DNA from: Patulibacter sp. SYSU D01012
Lineage (GTDB): Bacteria; Actinomycetota; Thermoleophilia; Solirubrobacterales; Solirubrobacteraceae
Direction: 5' to 3'
Length of the DNA: 64,000 nucleotides
NCBI RefSeq assembly: GCF_017916475.1
Contig: NZ_JAFMTB010000002.1
Location: 992,001-1,056,000 of the forward strand
Shown one piece after another: positions 1 to 7,626 of the stretch. A model generated the notes under the pieces. That model was not told the DNA's origin. It searched no databases and saw only the letters and a list, made by a program, of their open reading frames with translations. The first letter of the stretch is position 1, and the number at the start of each line of letters is the position of its first letter. Position numbers and translations under genes: made by a program.

Positions 1-916
1 GCGACTCGCCCAGCAGGGTGGAGGCCGCCACCGTCGCCAGGCGCCCGGCGCCCACGCCCGCGACGACGGGGACGTGGCCGTGGGCCGGGGCGACGACGGG
101 CAGGTCGGACCCGAACGCGAGGCGGTCCGCGCCGACGGCCTGCGCGGCGGCGGCCAGGGTGCGGGTCCCGAAGGACGACGTGTCGTACGCGAGCAGCGGG
201 GAGCGCGCCAGGTCGACCGGGCCGCCGCGGGCCGCCAGGCGCTCGAGCAGCAGCGCCCCGCCGCCGGCGAGCGCGGCGAAGAGGACCCGCAGCGTCGGGT
301 GCGCGCGGTGGCCGCGGTCGAGCCACGTCGCCCACGCGCGCAGCAGCTGCCCGGTGTAGTCGCCGACCGCCGGCCACCACGCCGCGTCGTCCGGACGCCC
401 GTCGGGGACGCCCGGGTGCACGAACAGCGGACGGTCGTGGCGGCCGAGCTCCTCGAGCACCGGCCCCAGACGGTCGAGGGCGGCGGGGTCGGCCACGGCC
501 GCCGCCGGGACGACCAGCCCGACCGCGCCCCGCGCCAGGGCGGCGCGCAGGTCGGCGGGGCGCGGGTCGCGCGCGGCCACCGCCGCCCACGCGCCGAACG
601 GTCCGCCCGCCGCCAGCGCCCCGTCGAGCCAGACGGTCAGCAGCTCGCGCGCCTCGTCGGCCGGCAGCGCGTCGATCCCGATCGCCACCGGCGGCACGAG
701 CAGCGCCCGGTCCAGCCCGGCCGCCAGCAGACCGCCGGCCCGCCGGTGCAGGTCGGTCTGGCGCTCGTCGAGGACGCACGGGGCCTCGGCCGGCAGCTCC
801 AGGCACCAGGCGCCGTCCGCGGTCCGGTGGGTCCGCGGACCGTCCCGCCGCGCAGAGAGCGCGGCCAGGAACGGCGCGGGCCAGGCGTGCTGGTGCAGGT
901 CGGTGGCGAGGCTCAC
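1..916 (-). CDS. Amidohydrolase-family metal-dependent hydrolase, 3' end missing
   Basis: Partial gene running off the left edge; about 305 residues are visible. It is probably a TIM-barrel amidohydrolase of the amidohydrolase_2 type acting on an unknown small molecule. Visible signs are an N-terminal DLHQH (HxH metal-binding pattern, residues 7-11), a central LFVHPG strand end with a likely metal-ligand His, and a late AFGSDLP segment supplying the usual catalytic Asp. The second half is less typical: where relatives often carry a His-Gly-Gly, this protein reads LAGGGA. The GTG start was chosen because a TATATT box lies exactly six bases upstream, as in the other leaderless genes here, and a GAGG also lies just before it. 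It follows the TetR gene on the same strand after a 37-bp AT-rich gap. Substrate cannot be inferred. Confidence 0.72.
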   Translation of the reverse strand, partial: MSLATDLHQHAWPAPFLAALSARRDGPRTHRTADGAWCLELPAEAPCVLDERQTDLHRRAGGLLAAGLDRALLVPPVAIGIDALPADEARELLTVWLDGALAAGGPFGAWAAVAARDPRPADLRAALARGAVGLVVPAAAVADPAALDRLGPVLEELGRHDRPLFVHPGVPDGRPDDAAWWPAVGDYTGQLLRAWATWLDRGHRAHPTLRVLFAALAGGGALLLERLAARGGPVDLARSPLLAYDTSSFGTRTLAAAAQAVGADRLAFGSDLPVVAPAHGHVPVVAGVGAGRLATVAASTLLGES

Positions 917-922
917 GCCTCA

Positions 923-928
923 AATATA
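923..928 (-). promoter_or_regulatory. -10 box TATATT of the amidohydrolase gene
   Basis: On the minus strand TATATT is followed by six bases and the GTG start at 916, which predicts a leaderless transcript. It lies in an AT-rich patch (917-953) that stands out from the surrounding sequence and also contains tandem AGGTC/AGGT units. Confidence 0.45.
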
Positions 929-953
929 CAAAACCTGACCTGATTTAGGACTT

Positions 954-1556
954 TTATGCCGGGGAGGGCTCGCCGGCCCAGGGCGAGAGCGCGTGACGGA
1001 GCGCCGCCACGACGACGTCGCGGTCGGGCGGGTCGTGGGCGAGGCGATCGAGCAGGAGCCCGTCCACCCAGGACGCCAGCGCGCGGGCGTCGCGTTCGGG
1101 CACGGCGGAGCCGAGCGCCACGACGAGCGGCTCGCAGAGCCGCCAGAACGGGCGCGCCGCGGCCGTCATCCGGACCCGGACGTCCGGGTCGCGGGCGCCC
1201 GCGAGCTCGAGCTCGAGGCGCGCCAGATGCCCACCCCGCTCGTCGTCCATCCAGGCGATGAGCCGGTCGGCCACCGCCTCGTAGGGGATCTCGCGGTCGC
1301 GCGGCGCGAGCGCGAGCGCGAGGTCGTGCGCGATCGCGGTGACCTGCGCCTCCGAGATGGCGCAGACGCGCTCGATCATCGCGCCCAGCAGCTCGGCCCG
1401 GCCCCCCAGGTGGTAGGTCACCGAGCCGTGCGGCACGCCCGCGGCGCGCTCGATCGCCCGGTGGGTCACCGCGGGCACGCCCCCGTCGGCGAGCAGCCGC
1501 AGGGCTTCGGCGAGCAGGACCTCGCGACGGTCGGGCTGATCGGCGCGGCGAGCCAC
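954..1556 (-). CDS. TetR-family regulator of the adjacent MFS pump
   Basis: Predicted 200-residue TetR repressor. The N-terminal helix-turn-helix is clear (residues 10-55, with VTHRAIERAAGVPHGSVTYH around the recognition helix); the C-terminal ligand domain is poorly conserved, as usual for the family. GTG was chosen as the start because a GATACT box lies six bases upstream (leaderless geometry) and because it gives a normal family length. The gene is divergent from the MFS exporter with 108 bp between start codons, and that gap holds two near-identical 16-bp palindromes covering the exporter's -10 box. The simplest reading is a classic local repressor/pump pair, with a compound carried by the pump as inducer (inference). 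The truncated amidohydrolase gene follows on the same strand. Confidence 0.85.
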   Translation of the reverse strand: MARRADQPDRREVLLAEALRLLADGGVPAVTHRAIERAAGVPHGSVTYHLGGRAELLGAMIERVCAISEAQVTAIAHDLALALAPRDREIPYEAVADRLIAWMDDERGGHLARLELELAGARDPDVRVRMTAAARPFWRLCEPLVVALGSAVPERDARALASWVDGLLLDRLAHDPPDRDVVVAALRHALSPWAGEPSPA

Positions 1557-1562
1557 GACCCG

Positions 1563-1568
1563 AGTATC
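1563..1568 (-). promoter_or_regulatory. -10 box GATACT of the tetR gene
   Basis: Minus-strand GATACT, six bases before the GTG at 1556; supports a leaderless tetR mRNA. Only 31 bases separate it from the first operator, so autoregulation is plausible. Confidence 0.35.
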
Positions 1569-1578
1569 GCACCGGCGC

Positions 1579-1607
1579 TTGACGCCCGGAGCACGTTCTT
1601 CTACAAC
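1579..1607 (+). promoter_or_regulatory. Promoter of the MFS exporter
   Basis: TTGACG (1579-1584) and TACAAC (1602-1607) are separated by exactly 17 bases. The -10 box lies inside the first of the two operator palindromes, so a bound TetR dimer would block polymerase. Confidence 0.6.
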
Positions 1608-1631
1608 TGGAGAACTTCTCCACCTGGAGAA
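1599..1631. promoter_or_regulatory. Two tandem TetR operators
   Basis: TTCTACAACTGGAGAA (1599-1614) and TTCTCCACCTGGAGAA (1616-1631) are inverted repeats of the form TTCTMCA-NN-TGGAGAA, one base apart. The second is a perfect 7-bp palindrome; the first has one mismatch. Their spacing (17 bp) and placement between the divergent tetR and exporter genes mark them as binding sites for the adjacent repressor. Confidence 0.7.
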
Positions 1632-1664
1632 GAACGATCGCCACCATCCGAAAGCCGGTCCTCC

Positions 1665-3125
1665 GTGCCCGCCACCCCCGCCCCGACGCCGCCACGCGCG
1701 GCCGTCCTCGTCGTCGCGCTCGCGTGCGTCGCCCAGTTCATGCTCGTCCTCGACGACACGATCGTGAACGTGGCCCTGCCGACCCTCGGCGCCGAGCTCG
1801 GCTTCTCCGAGCGCACGCTCTCGTGGGTCGTCAACGCGTACCTGCTGACCTTCGGCGGCTTCCTGCTCGTCGGCGGCCGGGTCGCCGACCTCGTCGGCCC
1901 GCGGCGCATGTTCGTGCTCAGCCTGGGCGCCTTCGCGGCCGCGTCCGCCGCCTGCGGCGCGGCGGGCTCGGCCGAGGTGCTCGTGGCCGCGCGCGCCGTC
2001 CAGGGGATCGCCGCGGCGCTCCTCTCCCCCGCCGCCCTGGCCCTGCTGCTGCGGGCGACGCCCGACGCGCCGGCCCGCGGGCGGGCGCTCGGGGCGTGGG
2101 CCAGCCTGATCGGCCTGGGGGCCGCCACGGGCGTGCTGCTCGGCGGCGCGATCGTCGAGCTCGTCGACTGGCGCTGGATCTTTCTGATCAACCTGCCGGT
2201 CGCGGCCGTCGCGCTGGCGCTCGTGCCGCGCCTGGTGCCGGCCGACGCACGGGACCGGGCGGCGACGCCGCCGAACGTCCTGGGCGCCGCCCTCGGCACC
2301 CTCGCGCTGCTGCTGCTCGTCTTCACCGTCGTCGAGACGGAGCACGCGGGCTGGGCGTCGGCGCGGACGCTGGGCGGGTTCGCGCTCGTGGTGCTCCTGG
2401 CCCTGGCCTTCCGGGCCGGCGAACGCCGCGCCGCGTCGCCGCTGCTGCCGCCGGCCCTGCTGCGGCGCCGCCGGGCGATGCGCGCGAACGGCCTGGTCCT
2501 CGTCGCCGCCGCCGGCCTGCTCGCGATGTTCTTCTTCATGACGCTGTACCTGCAGCGCGTGCTGGGCTGGGGGCCGTTCGCGACGGGCGCGGCGTTCGTG
2601 CCGTTCAGCCTGTCCATGGGCCTGGCGAGCGCCGTGGCCGGCCGCGCCGCGCGGCGGCTGCCGCCCCGCGTGCCGGTGGCCGTCGGCCTGCTCGCCGCCG
2701 CCGGCGGCCTGGCGCTGCTCTCGCGCCTGGAGCCCGGCAGCTCGTACGTCGGCGCCGTCGTGCCCGGCCTGGTCCTGACCGCCCTCGGCATCGGCGCGGC
2801 GCTCGTCGTCGTGATGGGGCTGGCGACCGACGGGGCCGGCGAGCACAGCGGCGGCCTGGCCTCGGCGCTCCTGACGACGGCGCAGCAGGTCGGCGGCGCG
2901 ATCGGCATCGCGGTGATGGTGACCGTGGCGTCCGACCGCACCGCGGACGCGCTGGCCACGGGCGCCGCGCCGCCCGCCGCGCTCGCCGACGGCTTCTCGG
3001 CGGCCTTCGTGGTCATGGCCGCCGTCCTGGCCGTCGCCGCGGTGCTCGCGGCCGTGGGCCTGCGCGGCGACGGCGGGCCGGCCGGGGCGCCGGCGGGGCG
3101 CACCGCGCCCGGCGCCGCGGACTGA
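1665..3125 (+). CDS. MFS drug efflux transporter, DHA2 (EmrB/QacA) type
   Basis: Predicted 486-residue inner-membrane proton-coupled exporter with about 14 membrane helices. Diagnostic sequences are LDDTIVNVALP in helix 1 (residues 29-39, the DHA2 signature), the motif-A loop GGRVADLVGPRR after helix 2, and an amphipathic glycine-rich helix 5 region. The GTG at 1665 gives the normal family N-terminus immediately before helix 1; the open frame extends further upstream, but that part would cross the promoter and operators. The gene is divergent from a TetR repressor whose probable operators overlap this gene's -10 box. Substrate is unknown; antibiotics, dyes or a self-made metabolite are all possible. 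Confidence 0.9.
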   Translation: MPATPAPTPPRAAVLVVALACVAQFMLVLDDTIVNVALPTLGAELGFSERTLSWVVNAYLLTFGGFLLVGGRVADLVGPRRMFVLSLGAFAAASAACGAAGSAEVLVAARAVQGIAAALLSPAALALLLRATPDAPARGRALGAWASLIGLGAATGVLLGGAIVELVDWRWIFLINLPVAAVALALVPRLVPADARDRAATPPNVLGAALGTLALLLLVFTVVETEHAGWASARTLGGFALVVLLALAFRAGERRAASPLLPPALLRRRRAMRANGLVLVAAAGLLAMFFFMTLYLQRVLGWGPFATGAAFVPFSLSMGLASAVAGRAARRLPPRVPVAVGLLAAAGGLALLSRLEPGSSYVGAVVPGLVLTALGIGAALVVVMGLATDGAGEHSGGLASALLTTAQQVGGAIGIAVMVTVASDRTADALATGAAPPAALADGFSAAFVVMAAVLAVAAVLAAVGLRGDGGPAGAPAGRTAPGAAD

Positions 3126-3132
3126 GGCCGAC

Positions 3133-3183
3133 GGGGCGGCCGAGGCGACCGGTCCGGCGGGCCGCGGGACGGCCGGCCGCCCC
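3133..3183. terminator. Hairpin between convergent MFS and sufU genes
   Basis: GGGGCGGCC (3133-3141) is perfectly complementary to GGCCGCCCC (3175-3183) with a GC-rich loop between. It begins seven bases after the exporter stop codon. No T-tract follows, so termination is only suggested. Confidence 0.35.
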
Positions 3184-3232
3184 GCGCCGCCGCCGCCCGG
3201 ACGGGTCGGCCGCGGGCCGGCGGCCCAGGCCC

Positions 3233-3685
3233 CTAGAAGCCGGCGGCGCTGCCGGTGCCGCCGGGCGGCGGGACGGCGTCGCCCGCCTCGTCCTCCCAGT
3301 CGACCGCCGCGCCGATCGCCGCGGACTTGATGATCTTGAGCGACAGCAGGGCGCACTTCGTGCGCGTGGCCGAGATCTCGATCCCGAGCAGGTCCATGAT
3401 GAAGTCCTGGTCGAGGCGCGCGAGATCGTCGACGCGCATCCCGACGAGCTCCTCCGACGCCATCGACGCCGCCGACTGCGAGATCGCGCAGCCGTGGCCG
3501 TCGAAGCGGACCTCGGTGACCTTGCGGTCGTCGTCGATCCGCATCATGACCTTCAGCTGGTCGCCGCACGAGGGGTTCTTGTCCTCGAACTCCAGGTCGG
3601 CCGGATCGAGCACGCCCCAGTTCCGCGGGCGCTTGTAGTGGTCGAGGATGTTCTCGCGATAGAGCTCGTCCATGGCTCCGTCCAT
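3233..3685 (-). CDS. sufU: SufU, zinc-dependent sulfur-transfer partner of SufS
   Basis: A 150-residue NifU-N-like protein of the SufU branch. SufU accepts persulfide from the cysteine desulfurase SufS for Fe-S cluster assembly. The N-terminus (MDELYRENILDHYKRPRN) is typical, and the zinc/sulfur-accepting residues are visible: Cys40 with Asp42 (NPSCGD), Cys66 (GHGCAISQ) and Cys111 (TKCALL). The long Gly-Arg-Arg-type insertion that distinguishes SufU from IscU is compatible with the spacing between Cys66 and Cys111. Translation could also start at Met5 (3673), which matches relatives slightly better. In many actinobacteria sufU sits directly after sufS; here about 6 kb of unrelated plus-strand genes separate them. 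It is convergent with the MFS gene. Confidence 0.92.
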   Translation of the reverse strand: MDGAMDELYRENILDHYKRPRNWGVLDPADLEFEDKNPSCGDQLKVMMRIDDDRKVTEVRFDGHGCAISQSAASMASEELVGMRVDDLARLDQDFIMDLLGIEISATRTKCALLSLKIIKSAAIGAAVDWEDEAGDAVPPPGGTGSAAGF

Positions 3686-3780
3686 CGTCGCACGTCGGCG
3701 CGCGCGCCCCGGCGGCAGGGCGGCCCCGCCGGCGGTCGGGGCGTCGCGCCCCGTGCGGCGGGCGCGCCGCGGCCGCCGCG

Positions 3781-3786
3781 TACCGT
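3781..3786 (+). promoter_or_regulatory. -10 box TACCGT, leaderless geometry
   Basis: TACCGT followed by six bases and the ATG at 3793. No ribosome binding site is present, consistent with a leaderless transcript. Confidence 0.45.
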
Positions 3787-3792
3787 GACGGC

Positions 3793-4638
3793 ATGCCCCG
3801 GCGCCGCGTCGCGATCCCCGTCCGCCCCCTCCTGCTCGCCGGGGCGCTCGCGACCGGCGCGTCGGCCCCCGCGTCCGCCGCGCCCGACCCGCTCGTCGCC
3901 GCCGGCCTGCCCGCCGGCGCCGCGTGGCGGGGCGCCGTCGGGGACACCGCGCGGTGGGCGGAGCGACAGCCGCAGCGGATCCGCTTCGCCCTGCGCGTCG
4001 AGGGGCGGGCGTGGAGCCACCAGGGCGCGGTGCAGGAGGACTCCAACAGCCTGCTCAAGCCGACGGTGATGGTCGCGTACCTGCGGCGCCCCAGCGTGCG
4101 GGGCCGCGCGCTGACGCCGGGCGAGCGGCGGCTGCTCGAGCCGATGATCCGGCGGTCGGCCAACGCGCCCGTCGGCGAGCTGCTGGACCGCCTGGGCGGG
4201 CTGCAGCCGCTGCGCCGCGTCGGGCGCCTGGCGGGCATGCGGCGCTTCGCCCCGGTGCGCGTGGTCTGGGGTCGGTCCCAGATCACCGCCACGGACGAGG
4301 CGCGGATGTTCGCCCGCTTGCCGGCGCTGCTGCCCCCGCGCCACCGCGACTACGCGCTGGACCTGTTGCGCACCGTCGTCCCCGAGCAGCGGTGGGGCGT
4401 GCGCCGGGCGGCGCCGACGGGCTGGGACGCCGTGTTCAAGAGCGGCTGGAACGGCCGCGGGCACGTCACGCAGGCGATGCGGCTGACGTGCCGGGGCCGT
4501 GTCGTGACCGTGGCCGTGCTCGTCACGGGGCGCAGCCACCACGACGCGACCGCCGCCGCCGAGCGCGCCGGCCGCCGGCTGCTGCAGCCCCTGCGCCGGC
4601 GCGGCGCCGAGGCGTGCCGCGCCGTCGTCCCGGCGTGA
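3793..4638 (+). CDS. Secreted beta-lactamase/PBP-fold serine hydrolase
   Basis: A 281-residue protein with a Sec-type signal peptide (residues 1-30, arginine-rich start and an ASAA end). It has the three motifs of the serine beta-lactamase/penicillin-binding fold in the right order and spacing: SLLK (Ser86-Lys89, SxxK), SAN (Ser122-Asn124, the SxN motif) and KSG (Lys216-Gly218). No convincing class A ExxLN omega-loop is visible. It may therefore be a D,D-peptidase-like, esterase-like or non-hydrolytic member rather than a true resistance enzyme. The body is unusually arginine-rich. It stands alone as a leaderless unit 82 bp before a phytase-like esterase, also secreted. Function beyond the fold is unknown. 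Confidence 0.7.
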   Translation: MPRRRVAIPVRPLLLAGALATGASAPASAAPDPLVAAGLPAGAAWRGAVGDTARWAERQPQRIRFALRVEGRAWSHQGAVQEDSNSLLKPTVMVAYLRRPSVRGRALTPGERRLLEPMIRRSANAPVGELLDRLGGLQPLRRVGRLAGMRRFAPVRVVWGRSQITATDEARMFARLPALLPPRHRDYALDLLRTVVPEQRWGVRRAAPTGWDAVFKSGWNGRGHVTQAMRLTCRGRVVTVAVLVTGRSHHDATAAAERAGRRLLQPLRRRGAEACRAVVPA

Positions 4639-4720
4639 CGCCGCTACGGCGCCGGGCCCGGCCGCGGGGTTCACCGGCCGGTGACACCGCACGGCGCCGC
4701 GGCGGGCACGGTGCCAGGCG

Positions 4721-5959
4721 ATGCGCATCCCCCGCCTGATCCCCCTCCTCGCGGCCGCCTCGGCGCTCGCGGCCCCCAGCGCGGCCGCCGCCCACGGCGG
4801 CCCCCACCGCCCCCGGCCGCCGAAGCCGGCGGCCGCGCCCACCCTCGTCGCCCGGGCGACGCTGCCCGCGACGACGTACCTGCCCGGCCCCGCGTCCGGC
4901 GCCGCCCTGGCGCCCACGCCGGTCAACGGCGTGACGCCCCCGTTCCCCGGCCAGCCCGTCCCGGGCTTCTCCGGCCTGCTGACCGAGCGCGACGGCACGA
5001 TCCTCGGCCTGCCCGACAACGGCTACGGCGCGAAGACGAACTCGGCCGACTTCCTGCTCGCGATCCACCGCGTCGACGCCGACTGGCGCACGGCCCGGGG
5101 CGGCGCCGGCGCCCTGCGCGTCCGCGGCACGATCGCGCTGCGCGACCCGCGGCGCCGCGTCCCCTTCCCGCTCACCCGCGAGGACCGACGCCTGACGGGC
5201 GCCGACTTCGACGTCGAGTCGATCCAGCGCGGCCCCGACGACACGTTCTGGATCGGCGACGAGTTCGGTCCCTTCCTGCTGCACGTCGACCGCGACGGCG
5301 TCGTCCTCGACCCGCCGGTGCCGCTGCCCGGCGTCAAGAGCCCGCAGAGCCCGGACCTGGCCGCCGGCGAGACGCCGAACCTGCCCGCGTCGGGCGGGTT
5401 CGAGGCCACCGCCGCGCTGCGCGGCGGCCGGATCCTGCTGCCGTTCACCGAGAAGGCGCTGACGACGGACGCCGACCAGACCCGGCACCTGGTCAGCGCG
5501 TTCGACACGCGCCGCGGCCGCTACACCGGCCAGACGTGGACCTACCGCACCGAGCGCCCGGACACGTACCCCGCCGACGCGCAGGCGCTCGACGCCCACC
5601 GCCTGCTCGTCCTCGAGCGCGACAACCTCGACGGGCCCGACGCGCAGGTCAAGCGCCTGTACGTCGTGGACCTGCGCCGCACGGCCCCGGACGGCAGCCT
5701 GGTCAAGCGACAGGTCGCCGACCTGCTCGACCTGCGCAACCCGGGCGTGACGCAGGAGCTGCCGGGCACCTACGGCCTGGGCCAGCCGTTCCGCTTCGCG
5801 TTCGTGTCCGTCGAGTCGGTGCTGCCCGTCGGCGGCGACCGCGTGCTCGTCGCCAACGACAACAACTTCCCGAACGACGACGGACGGCAGCCCGGCAAGG
5901 CGGACGACACCGAGATCGTCGCCGTCGACGTTCCGGGCCTGCGCCGCGTGCGTCCCTAG
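4721..5959 (+). CDS. Secreted esterase-like/phytase-like beta-propeller protein
   Basis: A 412-residue exported protein. The signal peptide spans residues 1-24 (MRIPRLIPLL start, AAAAH end). The mature part matches the 'esterase-like activity of phytase' family (PF13449): a GFSGLL/NGYGAK N-terminal segment, DFDVESI and WIGDEFGPFLLHVD blades, an AQALD..LLVLERDN blade, and a final VLVANDNNFPND. Acidic loops of this type often bind calcium. The family is common next to phosphate or wall-associated genes, but its substrate is generally undefined. The ATG was chosen because it starts the signal peptide. It is downstream of and co-oriented with the beta-lactamase-fold gene, with an 82-bp gap. Confidence 0.8.
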   Translation: MRIPRLIPLLAAASALAAPSAAAAHGGPHRPRPPKPAAAPTLVARATLPATTYLPGPASGAALAPTPVNGVTPPFPGQPVPGFSGLLTERDGTILGLPDNGYGAKTNSADFLLAIHRVDADWRTARGGAGALRVRGTIALRDPRRRVPFPLTREDRRLTGADFDVESIQRGPDDTFWIGDEFGPFLLHVDRDGVVLDPPVPLPGVKSPQSPDLAAGETPNLPASGGFEATAALRGGRILLPFTEKALTTDADQTRHLVSAFDTRRGRYTGQTWTYRTERPDTYPADAQALDAHRLLVLERDNLDGPDAQVKRLYVVDLRRTAPDGSLVKRQVADLLDLRNPGVTQELPGTYGLGQPFRFAFVSVESVLPVGGDRVLVANDNNFPNDDGRQPGKADDTEIVAVDVPGLRRVRP

Positions 5960-6035
5960 ACGCCCGTCCGGCCGTGCCGCGGCGGCGCCCGCGGCACGGC
6001 GCGGCGGGGTCGCGGTCGCGACCGAAACGCCGCCT

Positions 6036-6070
6036 ACGACCACAACGACCACAAGCGTGACCGTCGTCAC
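6036..6070 (+). promoter_or_regulatory. Candidate dctA control element: tandem 9-mers plus inverted repeat
   Basis: Two perfect tandem copies of ACGACCACA (6036-6053) are followed at once by GCGTGACCGTCGTCAC (6055-6070), whose core GTGAC-CGTC-GTCAC is an inverted repeat. The same 16 bases occur in the tctC/sensor-kinase intergenic region at 24833-24848, so this is a candidate response-regulator site. Confidence 0.55.
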
Positions 6071-6148
6071 AGACGCTTCTACGGTCGACGCCTGATCCCG
6101 CCGCGTCCGACGACGCGGCGTCCCCAGGCACGACGGAGAGCAGACGAG

Positions 6149-7582
6149 ATGGAGCGCACGAGCAGCACCGCAGCCGGCACGGCCCCCGCCGCGTCGCCAC
6201 CGCCCCGCGTCCCGTGGCGCCGGCGGCTCTACACCTGGGTCATCGTGGGCATCGTGCTGGGCGGCGCGCTCGGGGCCGCCGCCCCGGGCTTCGCCGCGAG
6301 CCTCGAGCCGCTCGGCTCGTCCTTCGTGAGCCTGATCAAGATGGTGATCGCCCCGATCATCTTCTGCACCGTCGTCGCCGGCATCGGGTCGCTCGACGGC
6401 CTGCGCAAGGTCGGCCGGATCGGCGGCAAGGCGCTCCTCTACTTCGAGGTCGTCACCACGGTCGCCCTGATCCTGGGCCTCGTCGTGATGAACGTCCTGA
6501 AGCCGGGCGCCGGCCTGCACGCCGACCCGGACAAGATCCAGGTGAGCGGCGCCGTCTCGGAGTACATCGGCGAGGGCGAGAGCCAGCGCTGGTACGAGGT
6601 GATCACGCACATGATCCCCGACAGCGTCGTGGGCGCCCTCGCCGACGGCGAGATCCTGCAGGTCCTGTTCTTCGCCGTCCTCTTCGGCATCGCCCTGAAC
6701 CTGCTCGGCCCGACGGGCAAGCCGATCGCGGCGGGCGTGGACAAGCTCGCGCAGGTCTTCTTCAAGATCGTGAAGCTCGTCATGTACGCCGCGCCGGTCG
6801 GCGCGTTCGGCGCGATGGCCTACACGGTGGGCGAGTACGGCACGGAGGCGCTGACGAACCTCCTCAAGCTGATCCTGATCTTCTACGGCACGTCGCTGTT
6901 CTTCGTGCTCGTAGTGCTCGGCGCGATCTGCTGGCGCAACGGGGTGAACGTCCTCAAGCTGCTGCGCTACATGAAGGACGAGCTGCTGATCGTCCTGGGC
7001 ACGAGCTCGTCCGAGTCGGTGCTGCCGAACGTCATGCGCAAGCTCGAGCACCTCGGCGCCTCGAAGCAGGTCGTGGGCCTGACCGTCCCGACGGGCTACT
7101 CGTTCAACCTCGACGGCACGGCGATCTACCTGACGCTCGCCGCCCTCTTCGTGGCGCAGGCGCAGGACGTCAGCCTGTCGCTCGGCGCGCAGCTCGGCCT
7201 CGTCGGCATCCTGCTGCTGACCTCGAAGGGCGCCGCCGGCGTGACGGGCTCGGGCTTCATCGTCCTGGCGGCGACCCTGTCGTCCCTGGGGACCGTCCCG
7301 GTCGCCGGCATCATGCTGATCTTCGGCATCGACAAGTTCATGTCGGAGTGCCGCGCGCTGACGAACGTCGTCGGCAACAGCGTCGCCAGCATCGTCGTCG
7401 CGCGCTCCGAGGGGCAGTTCGACGACGCCCGCGCCCGCCGCGTGCTCGACGGCGAGCTGCCGTACATCGCGGCCGACGAGACCGCCGACGCCCCGGCCGT
7501 CCCCGCTCCCGCTCCGCGCGCCGGCCACGGCGAGCGGCCGGCCGCGGCCCCCGGCCTGGTCCCCGGGGCGGGCGTCGCCTGA
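6149..7582 (+). CDS. dctA: C4-dicarboxylate:cation symporter DctA
   Basis: A 477-residue member of the dicarboxylate/amino acid:cation symporter (DAACS) family, most like DctA, which imports succinate, fumarate and malate with protons or sodium. The family hallmarks are present: the serine-rich re-entrant loop GTSSSESVLP, the VPTGYSFNLDGTAIY helix, and FMSECRALTNVVGNSVA near the C-terminus. Eight membrane helices and two re-entrant loops are expected. The final ~50 residues are a Pro/Ala-rich cytoplasmic tail longer than in most DctA proteins. A GGAGAG ribosome site precedes the ATG. Directly downstream are a CitA/DcuS-like sensor kinase and its response regulator, a common arrangement for carboxylate-induced dctA expression. 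A shared inverted repeat lies 79-94 bp upstream of the start. Confidence 0.93.
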   Translation: MERTSSTAAGTAPAASPPPRVPWRRRLYTWVIVGIVLGGALGAAAPGFAASLEPLGSSFVSLIKMVIAPIIFCTVVAGIGSLDGLRKVGRIGGKALLYFEVVTTVALILGLVVMNVLKPGAGLHADPDKIQVSGAVSEYIGEGESQRWYEVITHMIPDSVVGALADGEILQVLFFAVLFGIALNLLGPTGKPIAAGVDKLAQVFFKIVKLVMYAAPVGAFGAMAYTVGEYGTEALTNLLKLILIFYGTSLFFVLVVLGAICWRNGVNVLKLLRYMKDELLIVLGTSSSESVLPNVMRKLEHLGASKQVVGLTVPTGYSFNLDGTAIYLTLAALFVAQAQDVSLSLGAQLGLVGILLLTSKGAAGVTGSGFIVLAATLSSLGTVPVAGIMLIFGIDKFMSECRALTNVVGNSVASIVVARSEGQFDDARARRVLDGELPYIAADETADAPAVPAPAPRAGHGERPAAAPGLVPGAGVA

Positions 7583-7626
7583 GCGCGCCCGCCCGGCGGC
7601 GGCCCGCGGCGTGGCAGCATGGCGCC

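Noticed and set aside
954-4292. Very long minus-strand open frame spanning the TetR, the MFS region and beyond
   Set aside because: Only the last 200 codons (TetR) have protein-like sequence; the rest is Arg/Ala/Gly/Pro-rich antisense typical of high-GC DNA and crosses real genes.
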